Assembly (NCBI RefSeq): GCF_002128405.1
Contig: NZ_NETJ01000001.1
Location: 806,001-870,000 of the forward strand
Source: Gottfriedia solisilvae
GTDB lineage: Bacteria > Bacillota > Bacilli > Bacillales > Bacillaceae_G
DNA: 64,000 bases
Direction of reading: 5' to 3'
Positions 49,111-59,308 of this stretch are shown here, in pieces. Position 1 is the stretch's first letter; the number at the start of each line of letters is the position of its first letter. The notes below the pieces were generated by a model that did not search any database, had not been told where the DNA came from, and saw only the letters and a list, made by a program, of their open reading frames with translations. The translations under genes and the position numbers were made by a program.

Positions 49111-50429
49111 TATTGATCACCCTTACTAACAATTGAATTTAACAGTTCTACGGTTTCTTCAGCTGAAAAATTTTCATGAACAGATTGTTTAAAAAAATCT
49201 ACAAGTTTTGGATAATAATATATTGCTTCATCGATTTCTAAGCTTGTTCCTCGCTTATAGGCACCGATATTGATTAAATCCTCTGAATTTAAATAAGTTG
49301 CTAATATTGTTCGAACTCTATCAGCTAGCTTCATATTTTCATTCGGAACGACTGCTGGCATTACCCTACTTACACTTTTAAGAACATTGATTGCTGGAAA
49401 TTGACCTTTATTTGCTAATTCACGATCTAATACAATATGACCGTCTAATATACCGCGGACTGTATCTGAAATTGGTTCATTTAAATCATCTCCATCAACT
49501 AGTACCGTGTAGAATGCACTAATTGTGCCATGCTCGCTTGTACCGGTTCTTTCAAGTAATTTAGGTAAAATCGCAAAAACAGAAGGTGTATATCCCTTTG
49601 TTGTTGGCGGTTCTCCTGTAGCTAAACCGATTTCTCGTTGAGCCATTGCAACACGCGTAACGCTATCCATCATAAACATGACATTTAAGCCACGATCTCG
49701 AAAATATTCAGCGATTGCAGTTGCAGTAAAAGCTCCTTTTAGCCTCATTAAAGCTGGTTGATCAGAAGTAGCTACAACTACGATTGATTTTGCCAAACCT
49801 TCAGGACCTAGATCTCTTTCAATAAATTCTCGAACCTCTCTACCACGTTCTCCAATTAATGCAATTACATTTAGATCTGCCGTCGCGTTTCTAGCAATCA
49901 TCCCCATTAATGTACTTTTACCAACACCACTACCTGCGAAAATACCGATTCTTTGACCGTTTCCAACACTTAGCATGCTATCGATTATTTTCACACCAAC
50001 TTCAACTTGCTCCGAAATTGGAGGCCTCTTCATTGGATTTGGAGGTTCATTTTCAGTAGGTACAGGTCTTAATCCTTTTGGTAAGCTTGAACCATCTAGT
50101 GGTTCTCCTAATGCATTAACAACTTGTCCTATTAATGAATTACCAACTTTCACTTGAAGTGATTTTCCTGTTGTTTCAACAATGCAACCTGGTGAAATAT
50201 CATGTACATTTGTAAATGGCATAAGTAAGACGTTTTCATCATTAAATCCTACTACTTCTGCAAATACTTTCTTCTTTTGATTTTTATCAAGAAAGATGTA
50301 ACATAAATCGCCAATTGAAGCTTTCGGACCTTTTGATTCAATCATCAATCCTATTACTCGAAGTACCTTACCGTACCTTCTATATGAGTCAATTGAAGGA
50401 AGCTGCTGGATCACTCTAGTTAGTTGCAT
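49110..50429 (-). CDS. fliI: Flagellum-specific ATPase FliI
   Basis: A 439-residue F1-like ATPase of the export apparatus. Walker A GSGVGKSTLMGMIARN near residue 168, followed by ALIGERGREVREFIE and a Walker B in VMFMMDSVTRVAMAQRE. Overlaps fliH by 14 nt. Confidence 0.98.
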   Translation of the reverse strand: MQLTRVIQQLPSIDSYRRYGKVLRVIGLMIESKGPKASIGDLCYIFLDKNQKKKVFAEVVGFNDENVLLMPFTNVHDISPGCIVETTGKSLQVKVGNSLIGQVVNALGEPLDGSSLPKGLRPVPTENEPPNPMKRPPISEQVEVGVKIIDSMLSVGNGQRIGIFAGSGVGKSTLMGMIARNATADLNVIALIGERGREVREFIERDLGPEGLAKSIVVVATSDQPALMRLKGAFTATAIAEYFRDRGLNVMFMMDSVTRVAMAQREIGLATGEPPTTKGYTPSVFAILPKLLERTGTSEHGTISAFYTVLVDGDDLNEPISDTVRGILDGHIVLDRELANKGQFPAINVLKSVSRVMPAVVPNENMKLADRVRTILATYLNSEDLINIGAYKRGTSLEIDEAIYYYPKLVDFFKQSVHENFSAEETVELLNSIVSKGDQ

Positions 50430-51195
50430 CTACTTCCTCCTGACTTAGTTCTAAAAGTTTCCTAGATATTTCACTTAATTGAACATCTACACTTGCATCA
50501 ATTCTTCCAAACGAAGAATCTATTACACAGCTACCCATTGATAATGTTTCATCTGGATAAATAAATAACTTTGATTCATTTAGTAATATTTTTTCTAATT
50601 CAACGCGTTGCGTAACTAATAAATCATATTGTGAAGGATGAATTGTTAATCGAATATCCTTCTCTTCTCTGATTTCATGTAATACCTTTTTAACAATTGG
50701 TATTAGATGCTCCTGATTTTGATCAATTTCATGTAATAAGATATGTTCTGAAACAGCTAATCCAAGCTTTAAAATCGCATCTTCACTTTCTTCGATTCTG
50801 TTTATATAATCAACTTTAGAAGCTTCAACTACTTCTTTTGCTTCATTTAATAAACTTTCATATTCATAAAGTGCAATTTGTCGGCCTTCTTCTTTACCAA
50901 GTGCAATTCCTTCTTCTTTTGCGACTTGAATCAAGTTGTTTTTTTCTTCGAACCAAAGCTGCTTCATTTGGTCAATTTCTAATTGAGCATCTCTTTTTTG
51001 CATCTCAATTTCTTGTTTAACAAGTTCCAATTTATTTTGATATTCTTCAAGCTCTTCTCTAATATTTAGAAGTTGCTCGTTATCATTTTCATACTCTAAC
51101 AGATCCTCCGCATGCTGAAATACTCGTTGGATTCCGATTGTTTTTACAGGAGTAGATTCATTTTGCAATTGCTGTCTTTTAATTAAATTAGACAA
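50416..51195 (-). CDS. fliH: Flagellar assembly protein FliH
   Basis: About 259 residues, the regulator of FliI. A long coiled coil (about residues 50-120) leads into the V-ATPase E-like C-terminal domain. The start is placed at TTG 51195, after GGAGGAGAGG, overlapping the fliG stop by eight bases; the frame is open to 51222. Confidence 0.93.
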   Translation of the reverse strand: MSNLIKRQQLQNESTPVKTIGIQRVFQHAEDLLEYENDNEQLLNIREELEEYQNKLELVKQEIEMQKRDAQLEIDQMKQLWFEEKNNLIQVAKEEGIALGKEEGRQIALYEYESLLNEAKEVVEASKVDYINRIEESEDAILKLGLAVSEHILLHEIDQNQEHLIPIVKKVLHEIREEKDIRLTIHPSQYDLLVTQRVELEKILLNESKLFIYPDETLSMGSCVIDSSFGRIDASVDVQLSEISRKLLELSQEEVDATN

Positions 51196-52207
51196 TGATA
51201 TCCTCTCCTCCGCCTCTAGCAACTACGATAATGCCTGATTCTTCTAATCGACGAATAGTTGATACGATACGAGTCTGAGCTTCCTCTACATCACGTAAAC
51301 GAACCGGTCCAAGATACTCCATTTCTTCCATAAATGTTTCTGCCATTCGATTTGACATATTCTTGAAGATAACGTTTTTAACTTCTTCACTCGCAACTTT
51401 AAGTGCAAGCATAAGGTCTTCATTATCAACATCTCGAATAACACGTTGAATTGAACGATTATCAAGTGTAACAATATCTTCAAATACAAACATTCTCTTT
51501 TTAATTTCTTCTGCCAATTCAGGATCCTGTATTTCAAGTGCTTCTAGAATTGTTCGTTCTGTGCTTCGGTCAACACCATTTAACACATCAACTACTGTTT
51601 CTATACCACCAGTTTGTGTATAATCTTGTGTCACACTAGTTGATAGTTTTCTTTCTAAAAGCTGTTCTACTTCATTGATGATTTCTGGTGACGTACTATC
51701 CATAAGTGCAATTCTTTTCGCAATATCAGCCTGCATATCTTGTGGTAATTCAGAAAGGATTTGACCAGCCTGAATTGAATCAAGATAAGATAAGATTAAT
51801 GCGATTGTTTGAGGATGCTCATTTTGAATAAAATTTAATATTTGTGATGGATCTGCTTTTCTAGCAAAATCAAATGGTTTAACATGTAATGAAGATGTCA
51901 ATCTATTAATGATTGTTTGAGCTTGATCTCCACCTAATGCTTTTTCCAAAATTGTTTTTGCATAGCCTATTCCACCTTGTGTGATATATTCTTGCGCTAA
52001 TGCGATTTGGTGAAATTCTTCTATGATACCTTCTTTTTCTTTCGCTTCTACCTTACGAACACCTGAAATTTCAAGTGTTAATCTTTCAATTTCTTCCTCA
52101 GATAAATGCTTGTAAACTTGTGCAGATACATCCGGACCAAGAGAAATAAGAAGAATAGCAGCCTTTTGTTTTCCACTTAACTCTGTTGATTTATCCTTTT
52201 TTGCCAT
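51188..52207 (-). CDS. fliG: Flagellar motor switch protein FliG
   Basis: A 339-residue C-ring protein with N, middle and C domains. The middle domain has the EHPQTIALILSYL motif and the C domain carries the charged torque helix (DVDNEDLMLALKVASEEVKN). Starts 11 bp after fliF. Confidence 0.98.
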   Translation of the reverse strand: MAKKDKSTELSGKQKAAILLISLGPDVSAQVYKHLSEEEIERLTLEISGVRKVEAKEKEGIIEEFHQIALAQEYITQGGIGYAKTILEKALGGDQAQTIINRLTSSLHVKPFDFARKADPSQILNFIQNEHPQTIALILSYLDSIQAGQILSELPQDMQADIAKRIALMDSTSPEIINEVEQLLERKLSTSVTQDYTQTGGIETVVDVLNGVDRSTERTILEALEIQDPELAEEIKKRMFVFEDIVTLDNRSIQRVIRDVDNEDLMLALKVASEEVKNVIFKNMSNRMAETFMEEMEYLGPVRLRDVEEAQTRIVSTIRRLEESGIIVVARGGGEDIIV

Positions 52208-52217
52208 TGTTCTCCTC

Positions 52218-53810
52218 CTAGTCCTCTGAAATCCAGCTTCTTAATAATTTTGCAAACTCTTCTGGCTTTTCTTTCGCCATCTTTTCTAATTGCTTTCTTC
52301 TTACAGTTCCATCTGTTTCAGTTTCTTCATTTATGTCTGGTACATCAATAATTGTAGATGCTAAATCCTCTACAGTAATTTCTTCTTGACGTCGTTTACG
52401 AAGTAATAAGAATACTAGAATGATAATAACCAACAATAATGCGCCGCCTGCGATATACATCCATAATGGAATTGTTGTATTCGTAGTAGTTAAGGCCGCA
52501 TTATTTCCTTTAAATTGTGAAACTGAGACTGCAACTTTTTCTGCTACTTGATCTTGCGTTAACTCAACTCCATCTTTGTTGTATCCTTTATCGATTGATG
52601 TTTTTACAATTGTTCCAAGCATTTGTTTGATTTCATCAATTGTTTGCTGTGGTAGTGAGTTCACATCTTTTGGATTAGGTGGTTCAACAGCAAGTTGAAT
52701 ACTTAAATCTCTAATTCGATATGGTGCATCAACGATTTCATTTTTAATTCGGTTTACATCATAGTTAATTCTTTCTTCTTCTTTTGTATAATCTCCATTA
52801 CTTGAACTATTTGAACCTTGATAGCTAGCAATATCTTCATCACCAGTTCCGGCCACTCCACCATCAGTTGGCTTCGAGCCTGCATAAGCTTCTTTTATTT
52901 TTTCTGAGCTTACGGCAATTCCTTGGATATTTTCTTTATCAACAGGTTCTACTAATTCTTGGTTACTTTTCTTTTGGCTAAAATCGATATCAGCAGTTAC
53001 ACCAACAGCAACTTTATCAGGACCCATCATTTTACCAAGCAATTGTTGTACTTGAAGCTGAATATCTTTTTCAACATTATTTTTAATATTTTCTTGTGAT
53101 GCAATATCAGTACCAAGTTCTGAATTTTCATCTTCATCTTTTATGTCAAAACTATCAAAAAATTGGTTTGTAATGACGATATTAGAAATAGGTAAGTTAG
53201 GAACACTTTTTGAAACTAAATGATAAAGTGCAGTTTTTTGTTCTTGATTAAACTTATAACCAGGTTCTGTTTCTAATACGATTGAAGCGGACGCCTCTCC
53301 AGCCTCATCTGTGACCCACACACTCTTTTCTGGAAGATTAATCATTACTTTCGCGTTATTAATTCCATCTATTTCTTTCATTAAATTAGCAAGTTCATTT
53401 TGCATAGCTTCTAGCTTTACAACATTAAACTCATTTTCAGTCATGCTGAAATTGGAATTACTTCCAAAAAACTCATAATCGATTGTACCTGAATCTGGAA
53501 TACCTTTTGATGCAAGGTCTACCTTCAGCTCATCAACTACTGTATCTGGCACAAAAATTGTTTGACCATTATCCTTAATTTCAGATGTGATACCCTTTGC
53601 ATCTAGCGTCTCTTTTATTTGCCCTGTTTCAGAAGGGGAAAGATTACTATATAAAGGAACTAAATTTTCTTTTGTAAAAAAATAAGTACTTGCTGCTAAT
53701 ATAACTACTATTAGGACTGGGAGCCCAATTAAGAATGATTTTTGTTTTAACGTTCGATTCGTCCAAAAATTCTTTATTCGAGCGACCCATCCTTTCACCT
53801 TTTCGTTCAT
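52218..53810 (-). CDS. fliF: Flagellar MS-ring protein FliF
   Basis: A 530-residue membrane-ring protein with two membrane helices (about residues 22-42 and 445-467) flanking a large periplasmic-side region with ring-building motifs, and a C-terminal FliG-binding tail (EEFAKLLRSWISED). ATG at 53810 after GGGGGATTGTA; upstream in-frame ATG lacks a ribosome site. Confidence 0.97.
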   Translation of the reverse strand: MNEKVKGWVARIKNFWTNRTLKQKSFLIGLPVLIVVILAASTYFFTKENLVPLYSNLSPSETGQIKETLDAKGITSEIKDNGQTIFVPDTVVDELKVDLASKGIPDSGTIDYEFFGSNSNFSMTENEFNVVKLEAMQNELANLMKEIDGINNAKVMINLPEKSVWVTDEAGEASASIVLETEPGYKFNQEQKTALYHLVSKSVPNLPISNIVITNQFFDSFDIKDEDENSELGTDIASQENIKNNVEKDIQLQVQQLLGKMMGPDKVAVGVTADIDFSQKKSNQELVEPVDKENIQGIAVSSEKIKEAYAGSKPTDGGVAGTGDEDIASYQGSNSSSNGDYTKEEERINYDVNRIKNEIVDAPYRIRDLSIQLAVEPPNPKDVNSLPQQTIDEIKQMLGTIVKTSIDKGYNKDGVELTQDQVAEKVAVSVSQFKGNNAALTTTNTTIPLWMYIAGGALLLVIIILVFLLLRKRRQEEITVEDLASTIIDVPDINEETETDGTVRRKQLEKMAKEKPEEFAKLLRSWISED

Positions 53811-53887
53811 TACAATCCCCCAGATGTTATTCAAAATATGAAAAACATTATATATATATTTTTAAATTTCTTAAATTGGTTTTCTCA

Positions 53888-54190
53888 TTACATTTGCATT
53901 CTCATCATTTCTTGATATGCATCAATAACTTTATTTCGAATTTCCATCGTAGTTTGTAACATAATACTTGATTTCTCAGATGCGATCATGACATTGTGCA
54001 AATCAACGTTTTCGCCTCTTACTAATTTATTTGTTAAGTCACTTGAAGCAAGACCTGCCTCGTTTACTTCATTAATAGAATCTTTTAAAAAACCTGCAAA
54101 TTTAGATTGTATTTCACCTGATGTACTAACAGCATTTGTTGGTTTTAGAGGCTGTATATTAAACGAATGAATCTGATTAATTTGTGTCAT
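53888..54190 (-). CDS. fliE: Flagellar hook-basal body protein FliE
   Basis: A 100-residue protein joining the MS ring to the rod, with the conserved C-terminal IASEKSSIMLQTTMEIRNKV segment. Fifteen bp after flgC; a 77-bp AT-rich gap separates it from fliF. Confidence 0.95.
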   Translation of the reverse strand: MTQINQIHSFNIQPLKPTNAVSTSGEIQSKFAGFLKDSINEVNEAGLASSDLTNKLVRGENVDLHNVMIASEKSSIMLQTTMEIRNKVIDAYQEMMRMQM

Positions 54191-54205
54191 CTAATGTCCC
54201 TACCT

Positions 54206-54664
54206 TTATTTTCCAATTTCTAAAGCCTTTGTTAAAAGCCCTTTCGATGCATTTAAAACAGTAACATTCGCTTCATATGATCTTGTTGCACTCATTAAAT
54301 CTACCATTTCCTTTAACGGATCTACATTTGGCATTTGTACGTATCCATTCTCATCAGCATCAGGGTGTTCAGGATTATATACTAATTTAAAAGGTGACTG
54401 ATCCTCTGATATTTTAGTTACTTTAACACCGCTCCCAGCACTATTATTTGATTGTACTGTGTCATTAAAAATACTTGCAAAACTACCACTACCGTTACTA
54501 GATGAGATTTCAACCATTTTTCTTCTATACGGTTGCCAAACGCCATCTACCATTTTTGATCTGGTAGTTTCTGAATTTGCCATATTGGATGAAACTACAT
54601 CCATTCGTAATCTTTGCATTGTAAGAGCAGAAGCTGAAATATTAATACTATTAAAAATACTCAA
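54206..54664 (-). CDS. flgC: Flagellar basal-body rod protein FlgC
   Basis: A 152-residue proximal rod protein with N-terminal RLRMDVVSSNMANSETTRS and C-terminal MVDLMSATRSYEANVTVLNA segments. The start is TTG, 3 nt after flgB, preceded by GGGGGT. Confidence 0.95.
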   Translation of the reverse strand: MSIFNSINISASALTMQRLRMDVVSSNMANSETTRSKMVDGVWQPYRRKMVEISSSNGSGSFASIFNDTVQSNNSAGSGVKVTKISEDQSPFKLVYNPEHPDADENGYVQMPNVDPLKEMVDLMSATRSYEANVTVLNASKGLLTKALEIGK

Positions 54665-54667
54665 AAC

Positions 54668-55063
54668 CTATTTACCCCCTCTAATGACACTCTTCAATGT
54701 GTTGAACTGTCCGTTAATTCGATCAACTAAAGCTTGGTTATAAATCTGATTTTCCGCTAATTGCGCCATTTCAGTATCTAAATCTACATTGTTTCCATTA
54801 TGTAAATAAGAAGTATCACTTTTTTCAACAATTGAATTACCTGATGCTTGTCCATATTTAAAATCAAAGTGTTTACTATTCGTTTTAATTGCCCTAAAGT
54901 TCGCATTCATTTCATTTTCAAGAACAGTCTTAAAAGATACATCTTTTGCTTTGTAATTTGGCGTATCTGCATTTGCTATATTTTGAGAAATCGCCTTTTG
55001 CTTTTGTACTGAATAATCAAGACCTCTTTCTAATGCAGTGATTGTACTAGAAAATAATTTCAT
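54668..55063 (-). CDS. flgB: Flagellar basal-body rod protein FlgB
   Basis: A 131-residue rod protein (MKLFSSTITALERGL...) with the rod motif QNIANADTPNYKAKDV. The start at 55063 follows AGAGGAGGACAT. First gene of the fla/che operon; the frame extends upstream but without a ribosome site. Confidence 0.96.
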   Translation of the reverse strand: MKLFSSTITALERGLDYSVQKQKAISQNIANADTPNYKAKDVSFKTVLENEMNANFRAIKTNSKHFDFKYGQASGNSIVEKSDTSYLHNGNNVDLDTEMAQLAENQIYNQALVDRINGQFNTLKSVIRGGK

Positions 55064-55487
55064 ATGTCCTCCTCTATCTATCAAAAACGTCTTAATCTTA
55101 CAAAAATCAACATTTTATATCTAATATATTAATATTTCGACAATATGTTCCAATCTACTACGTAATAAATTATAACTATGTATGTCTTGCATGGAAACTG
55201 TATATTTTCACATATTACAAATAGGTATATTGGACTAAAATATTGAACGAATTGAAGTCATATTGTTAATTCGTATGAAATATTTTCTATAAAATATGAC
55301 AAATTATTTCATATTTGAAACATTACTTTAATAATCATACTATATATTACCAAGAAACAACCTAATTTGGTATACGTTTCGCAATAATTTAAATATTTTG
55401 TCTAAAAATATCACTGGAAATTCTTCAATTTTATACAAATTTATGGATAAATTAAACATAACTTTATAAATTTGACAAAAAGTTTAC
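55064..55487 (-). other. AT-rich gene-free region upstream of the fla/che operon
   Basis: About 420 bp without a protein gene, very AT-rich and full of short inverted repeats such as ATATTTTCTATAAAATAT. It should contain the fla/che promoter. I find a fair sigma-A candidate near flgB but no convincing sigma-D sequence (TAAA-15-GCCGATAT). A degenerate CodY-like palindrome lies at 55281-55295. Confidence 0.7.
55169..55197 (-). promoter_or_regulatory. Candidate sigma-A promoter of the fla/che operon
   Basis: TTTCCA (55197-55192), a 17-bp spacer and a perfect TATAAT (55174-55169) on the minus strand, about 110 bp before the flgB ATG. In B. subtilis a sigma-A promoter drives this operon. AT-rich context lowers the weight of the match. 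Confidence 0.45.
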
Positions 55488-55520
55488 AAAAAAAAACCTT
55501 ATCCAGATGGATAAGGTTTC
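55488..55520 (-). terminator. codY intrinsic terminator
   Basis: AAACCTTATCC pairs with GGATAAGGTTT (11 bp) around a four-base loop, followed by nine T residues on the minus strand. It insulates fla/che from the upstream codY transcript. Confidence 0.92.
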
Positions 55521-55534
55521 TTTTATATCATTTA

Positions 55535-56314
55535 TTAGTTTGATTTTAATTTTTCTAATTCTACTAAGAATTTATCATTAAGTACTTTAATATAAGTACC
55601 TTTCATACCAAGTGAACGTGATTCAATAACACCAGCACTCTCTAATTTACGTAAAGCATTAACGATCACTGATCTAGTAATACCTACACGGTCAGCAATT
55701 TTACTTGCTACTAATAGACCTTCATAACCGTTTAACTCTTCGAAAATATGTTCAATAGCTTCTAACTCACTGTAAGATAGTGATGAAATCGCCATTTGTA
55801 CAACTGCTTTACTTCTTGCTTCTTCTTCGATTTCTTCAGCTTTTTCACGAAGAATCTCCATACCAACTACTGTTGCACCATACTCTGCTAGAATTAGATC
55901 ATCATTTTCAAATTCATGGTTAATACGTGCAAGTACTAGTGTACCTAAACGCTCACCACCACCGATAATAGGAACGATCGTTGTTAATCCTCCAGCAAAT
56001 AATTCTTTATTTTCAACTGGGAAAGCAGTGTATTCACTGTCAATATCAAGGTTTGAAGATGTTTCGTTAATATTAAAAAGACTTTGAGTGTATTCTTCAG
56101 GGAATTGACGATCACTAAACATTTTTTGCATACGCTCATTTTCAATCTTTTGGTGTAGACCGTATCCTAATAACTTCCCTTTACGGCTTAATACAAATAC
56201 ATTTGATTCAATTACTTCTTCTAAAGTATCAGCCATTTCTTTAAAGTTTACTGGCTTACCTGCTGATTGTTGTAATAACTTATTTATTTTTCTCGTTTTG
56301 TCTAATAATTGCAT
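55535..56314 (-). CDS. codY: GTP- and branched-chain amino acid-sensing pleiotropic repressor CodY
   Basis: A 259-residue regulator with an N-terminal GAF domain binding isoleucine, leucine or valine and a C-terminal winged helix ([20 protein letters not shown]). It represses stationary-phase, nutrient and, in B. subtilis, fla/che transcription. ATG after AATAGGAGG; lies just after hslU. Confidence 0.98.
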   Translation of the reverse strand: MQLLDKTRKINKLLQQSAGKPVNFKEMADTLEEVIESNVFVLSRKGKLLGYGLHQKIENERMQKMFSDRQFPEEYTQSLFNINETSSNLDIDSEYTAFPVENKELFAGGLTTIVPIIGGGERLGTLVLARINHEFENDDLILAEYGATVVGMEILREKAEEIEEEARSKAVVQMAISSLSYSELEAIEHIFEELNGYEGLLVASKIADRVGITRSVIVNALRKLESAGVIESRSLGMKGTYIKVLNDKFLVELEKLKSN

Positions 56315-56348
56315 CTTTCTAAATGCCTCCTATTTAATTGTACGTTTC

Positions 56349-57743
56349 CTATAAGATAAATTGACTAATATCTTTATCTCTTGCTATATTTGCGAGTTTT
56401 TCATTTACGTATTGCGGAGTAATAAGAATAGTACCCATTTGGATTTCTGACGCCTCAAATGATAAGTCTTCTAGAAGCTTTTCCATAATTGTATGAAGTC
56501 TTCTAGCACCTATATTATCAGTAGATTGATTTACTTCAAACGCTATTTCTGCGATTCTACGTATAGCATCGTCAGAAAATTCGATTTGTATACCTTCTGT
56601 AGACAATAAAGCTTTATATTGTTTAATAATTGAAAAATCTGGCTCAACTAATATACGTACAAAGTCTTCAACTGATAGTTTTCCTAGTTCAACTCGAATT
56701 GGAAATCGTCCTTGTAATTCTGGTATTAAATCTGAAGGCTTTGAAATATGGAAAGCACCAGCTGCAATAAACAAGATATGGTCTGTCTTGACTGGGCCAT
56801 ATTTTGTAACGACAGTGCTTCCTTCTACAATTGGTAATATGTCTCTTTGAACGCCTTCTCTTGATACATCTTGCGTACTACTATTTTGTTTACTTGCAAT
56901 TTTATCAATTTCATCTATAAAAATAATGCCTAATTGCTCCGCTTTAAAAACCGCTTCTTGAGTAACTTCATCCATATCTATTAATTTCTGAGCTTCCTCA
57001 TTCGTAAGAATTTTACGAGCCTCTTTTACGGGAAGCTTTCTTTTTTTCGTTTTCTTTGGAAATAAACCACCTAATGATTCTTGAAAGTTCATTCCCATTT
57101 GTTCCATTCCGGTTCCTTGCATAAAATCTAACATTGGTGCTTGTTGTTGTTCTACTTCAATGGATACAAGCTCATCTTCTAGTTTTCCAGATAATAGTTG
57201 AAATTCTATATTTCTTCTCTTTGATGTTATTTCTGTATCATTCTCATCTTGCTCTGAATCTGAGTTTTGCGAATCCTGATTAAAAAGCATCTCAAGTGGA
57301 TTTTTAAACGATGATTGTTTTTTTATACTTGGGACAAGAATTTTAACTAACCTTTGATTTGCGTTTTTTTCAGCTTGTTCTTTCACCTTATTCATTCGAT
57401 CTTCTTTTACAATACGAATGGCAGTTTGAACTAAATCTCGAACCATAGATTCGACATCTCTTCCAACATAACCAACTTCTGTAAACTTCGTCGCTTCTAC
57501 TTTAATAAAAGGCGCACCAACAAGTTTTGCCATTCTTCTAGCAATTTCTGTTTTACCTACTCCTGTTGGTCCAATCATTAAAATATTTTTAGGTGAAATT
57601 TCTTCACGGAAAGAATCTTCTAGTAGACTTCTACGATAACGATTTCTGAGTGCAATTGCTACTGCCTTTTTCGCTTGATGTTGGCCAACAATGTATTGAT
57701 CAAGTTTTTCAACAATTTGACGCGGCGTGAAAGAAGTACTCAT
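56349..57743 (-). CDS. hslU: HslU/ClpY ATPase subunit of the HslUV protease
   Basis: A 464-residue AAA+ unfoldase that feeds HslV. Walker [15 protein letters not shown] near residue 56, an intermediate I domain (about 110-230), Walker [12 protein letters not shown], and a C-terminal tail ending DISQFIL that inserts into HslV. Start ATG at 57743 after AGGAGAG; the upstream open frame overlaps hslV and is not used. Confidence 0.97.
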   Translation of the reverse strand: MSTSFTPRQIVEKLDQYIVGQHQAKKAVAIALRNRYRRSLLEDSFREEISPKNILMIGPTGVGKTEIARRMAKLVGAPFIKVEATKFTEVGYVGRDVESMVRDLVQTAIRIVKEDRMNKVKEQAEKNANQRLVKILVPSIKKQSSFKNPLEMLFNQDSQNSDSEQDENDTEITSKRRNIEFQLLSGKLEDELVSIEVEQQQAPMLDFMQGTGMEQMGMNFQESLGGLFPKKTKKRKLPVKEARKILTNEEAQKLIDMDEVTQEAVFKAEQLGIIFIDEIDKIASKQNSSTQDVSREGVQRDILPIVEGSTVVTKYGPVKTDHILFIAAGAFHISKPSDLIPELQGRFPIRVELGKLSVEDFVRILVEPDFSIIKQYKALLSTEGIQIEFSDDAIRRIAEIAFEVNQSTDNIGARRLHTIMEKLLEDLSFEASEIQMGTILITPQYVNEKLANIARDKDISQFIL

Positions 57744-57754
57744 TAAACACTCTC

Positions 57755-58300
57755 CTATTCTAATTCTTCTAAAATTATATTTCCGTTTGTATAAACACAA
57801 ATATCACTTGCAGTTTTTAAACTTGCATAAGCTATTTGTTTAGCTGTAAGATTATCTCCGGCGTTTTCTTTTAATGCTCTACCAGCAGCTAATGCATAGT
57901 TGCCTCCAGAGCCAATCGCAAGAATTCCATCATCAGGCTCAATTACTTCTCCAGTTCCTGAAATTAATAATAATGAGTTATGGTCCATTACGATCAGCAA
58001 TGCTTCAAGTTTATGTAGTACTCGATCTGTACGCCATTTTTTGGCTAATTCAACTGCTGCTCGTTGAATATTTCCATTATATTCGACGAGTTTGCCTTCA
58101 AATAACTCAAAAAGTGTAAACGCATCGGCAACAGAACCTGCAAATCCAGCAAGAACCTTTCCATTAAAAAGTTTCCTAACCTTCCTAGCAGTGTGCTTCA
58201 TTACGACTGCATTTCCAAATGTAACTTGACCGTCACCTGCCATTGCACTTTTACCATTGTGTTGTATCGCGAATATCGTTGTAGCGTGAAAATTGGACAT
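57755..58300 (-). CDS. hslV: HslV/ClpQ peptidase subunit
   Basis: A 181-residue proteasome-like peptidase. The N-terminus [11 protein letters not shown] leaves a serine after Met removal, as in B. subtilis ClpQ (CodW), which uses an N-terminal serine instead of the usual threonine. GDGQVTFG and [14 protein letters not shown] are conserved. Eleven bp upstream of hslU. Confidence 0.97.
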   Translation of the reverse strand: MSNFHATTIFAIQHNGKSAMAGDGQVTFGNAVVMKHTARKVRKLFNGKVLAGFAGSVADAFTLFELFEGKLVEYNGNIQRAAVELAKKWRTDRVLHKLEALLIVMDHNSLLLISGTGEVIEPDDGILAIGSGGNYALAAGRALKENAGDNLTAKQIAYASLKTASDICVYTNGNIILEELE

Positions 58301-58344
58301 TTAAATCCTCCTTAGAAATACCGATTTCTAAAATTGAGCATGTT

Positions 58345-59244
58345 TTAAGCTCTAGGATGATGTAGATTGTATACTTTTTGTAATCTTTCCTTCGTAACAT
58401 GTGTATAGATTTGTGTTGAAGATAAATTCTCATGTCCTAACAGTTCTTGAACACTACGAATATCTGCTCCACTATCTAACATATGTGTTGCAAAAGTATG
58501 TCTTAACATATGTGGATGAATCTTGTTTGTTAACGAAGTTTCTTTGATCATCTTTTCTAAAATAACTCTTACTCCTCTTGGCGTAAGATTCTTTCCACGA
58601 TGATTCAAAAAAAGATCATCATTATTTTGCTGATTAGCTACTATCAGTTTATTTCTGCCATCTTCTATATATGTATGAAGCGCTTTTTCTGCAAAACTAC
58701 CAAATGGAACATATCGTTGCTTATTACCTTTGCCAGTAACTAAAATTGTTCCAATATGAAAATCAATGTCTTTTAATTTCAAACTACAGCATTCGCTTAC
58801 TCGGATTCCAGTAGCATATAGCAATTCTAATAGAGCTTGATTTCGTTGACCAAGCTCATGTTCTAGATTGCTAATCGTAAATAGTTTTTCAAGTTCTTCT
58901 TTATATAAAAATCTAGGGATCATAGTTTCTTTTTTAGGAAGCGATGCTAAAATAAATGGGTTTTCTTTCGCTTCGTTTTCACGCATTAGAAAACGATAGA
59001 AACTTCTTAAACAAGAAATATGCTTAGAAACTGTACGTCTTGATAACTGTTTATCATGTAAAGTCGTTAAATAAAGACGAACATCAAAATATGTAACTGA
59101 AGAAAATGAAGAAATGGATTGTTGCTCCATAAAAACTAGAAATTGTTCAATAATTTTTTGATAACTATTTAATGTGTATTGTGAAGAGTTTTTCTCTAAT
59201 TGTAAATACTGAATGAATAATTGACACAATATTTTAATATTCAA
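58345..59244 (-). CDS. xerC: Tyrosine recombinase XerC (CodV)
   Basis: A 299-residue recombinase that with XerD resolves chromosome dimers at dif. Core-binding N domain, then the catalytic residues: Arg in ATGIRVSE, Lys in VTGKGNKQR, HxxR in HMLRHTFATHM, His in LGHENLSS and Tyr in TQIYTHV. Start codon TTG after GAGGAGAA. First gene of the codV-clpQY-codY cluster. Confidence 0.97.
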   Translation of the reverse strand: MNIKILCQLFIQYLQLEKNSSQYTLNSYQKIIEQFLVFMEQQSISSFSSVTYFDVRLYLTTLHDKQLSRRTVSKHISCLRSFYRFLMRENEAKENPFILASLPKKETMIPRFLYKEELEKLFTISNLEHELGQRNQALLELLYATGIRVSECCSLKLKDIDFHIGTILVTGKGNKQRYVPFGSFAEKALHTYIEDGRNKLIVANQQNNDDLFLNHRGKNLTPRGVRVILEKMIKETSLTNKIHPHMLRHTFATHMLDSGADIRSVQELLGHENLSSTQIYTHVTKERLQKVYNLHHPRA

Positions 59245-59308
59245 GGTAATTTCTCCTCACAAGCCACTACATACTAACATAGATAGTAGCTATTTGCAAT
59301 TTATTTTC

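Noticed and set aside
55281-55295. A CodY box upstream of flgB
   Set aside because: TATTTTCTATAAAAT differs from the consensus at four of fifteen positions in very AT-rich DNA, so chance is likely; mentioned only as a possibility.
55064-55487. Sigma-D promoter near flgB (for example GTCGAAAT)
   Set aside because: The best -10 resemblances have two mismatches and no TAAA at the required distance.
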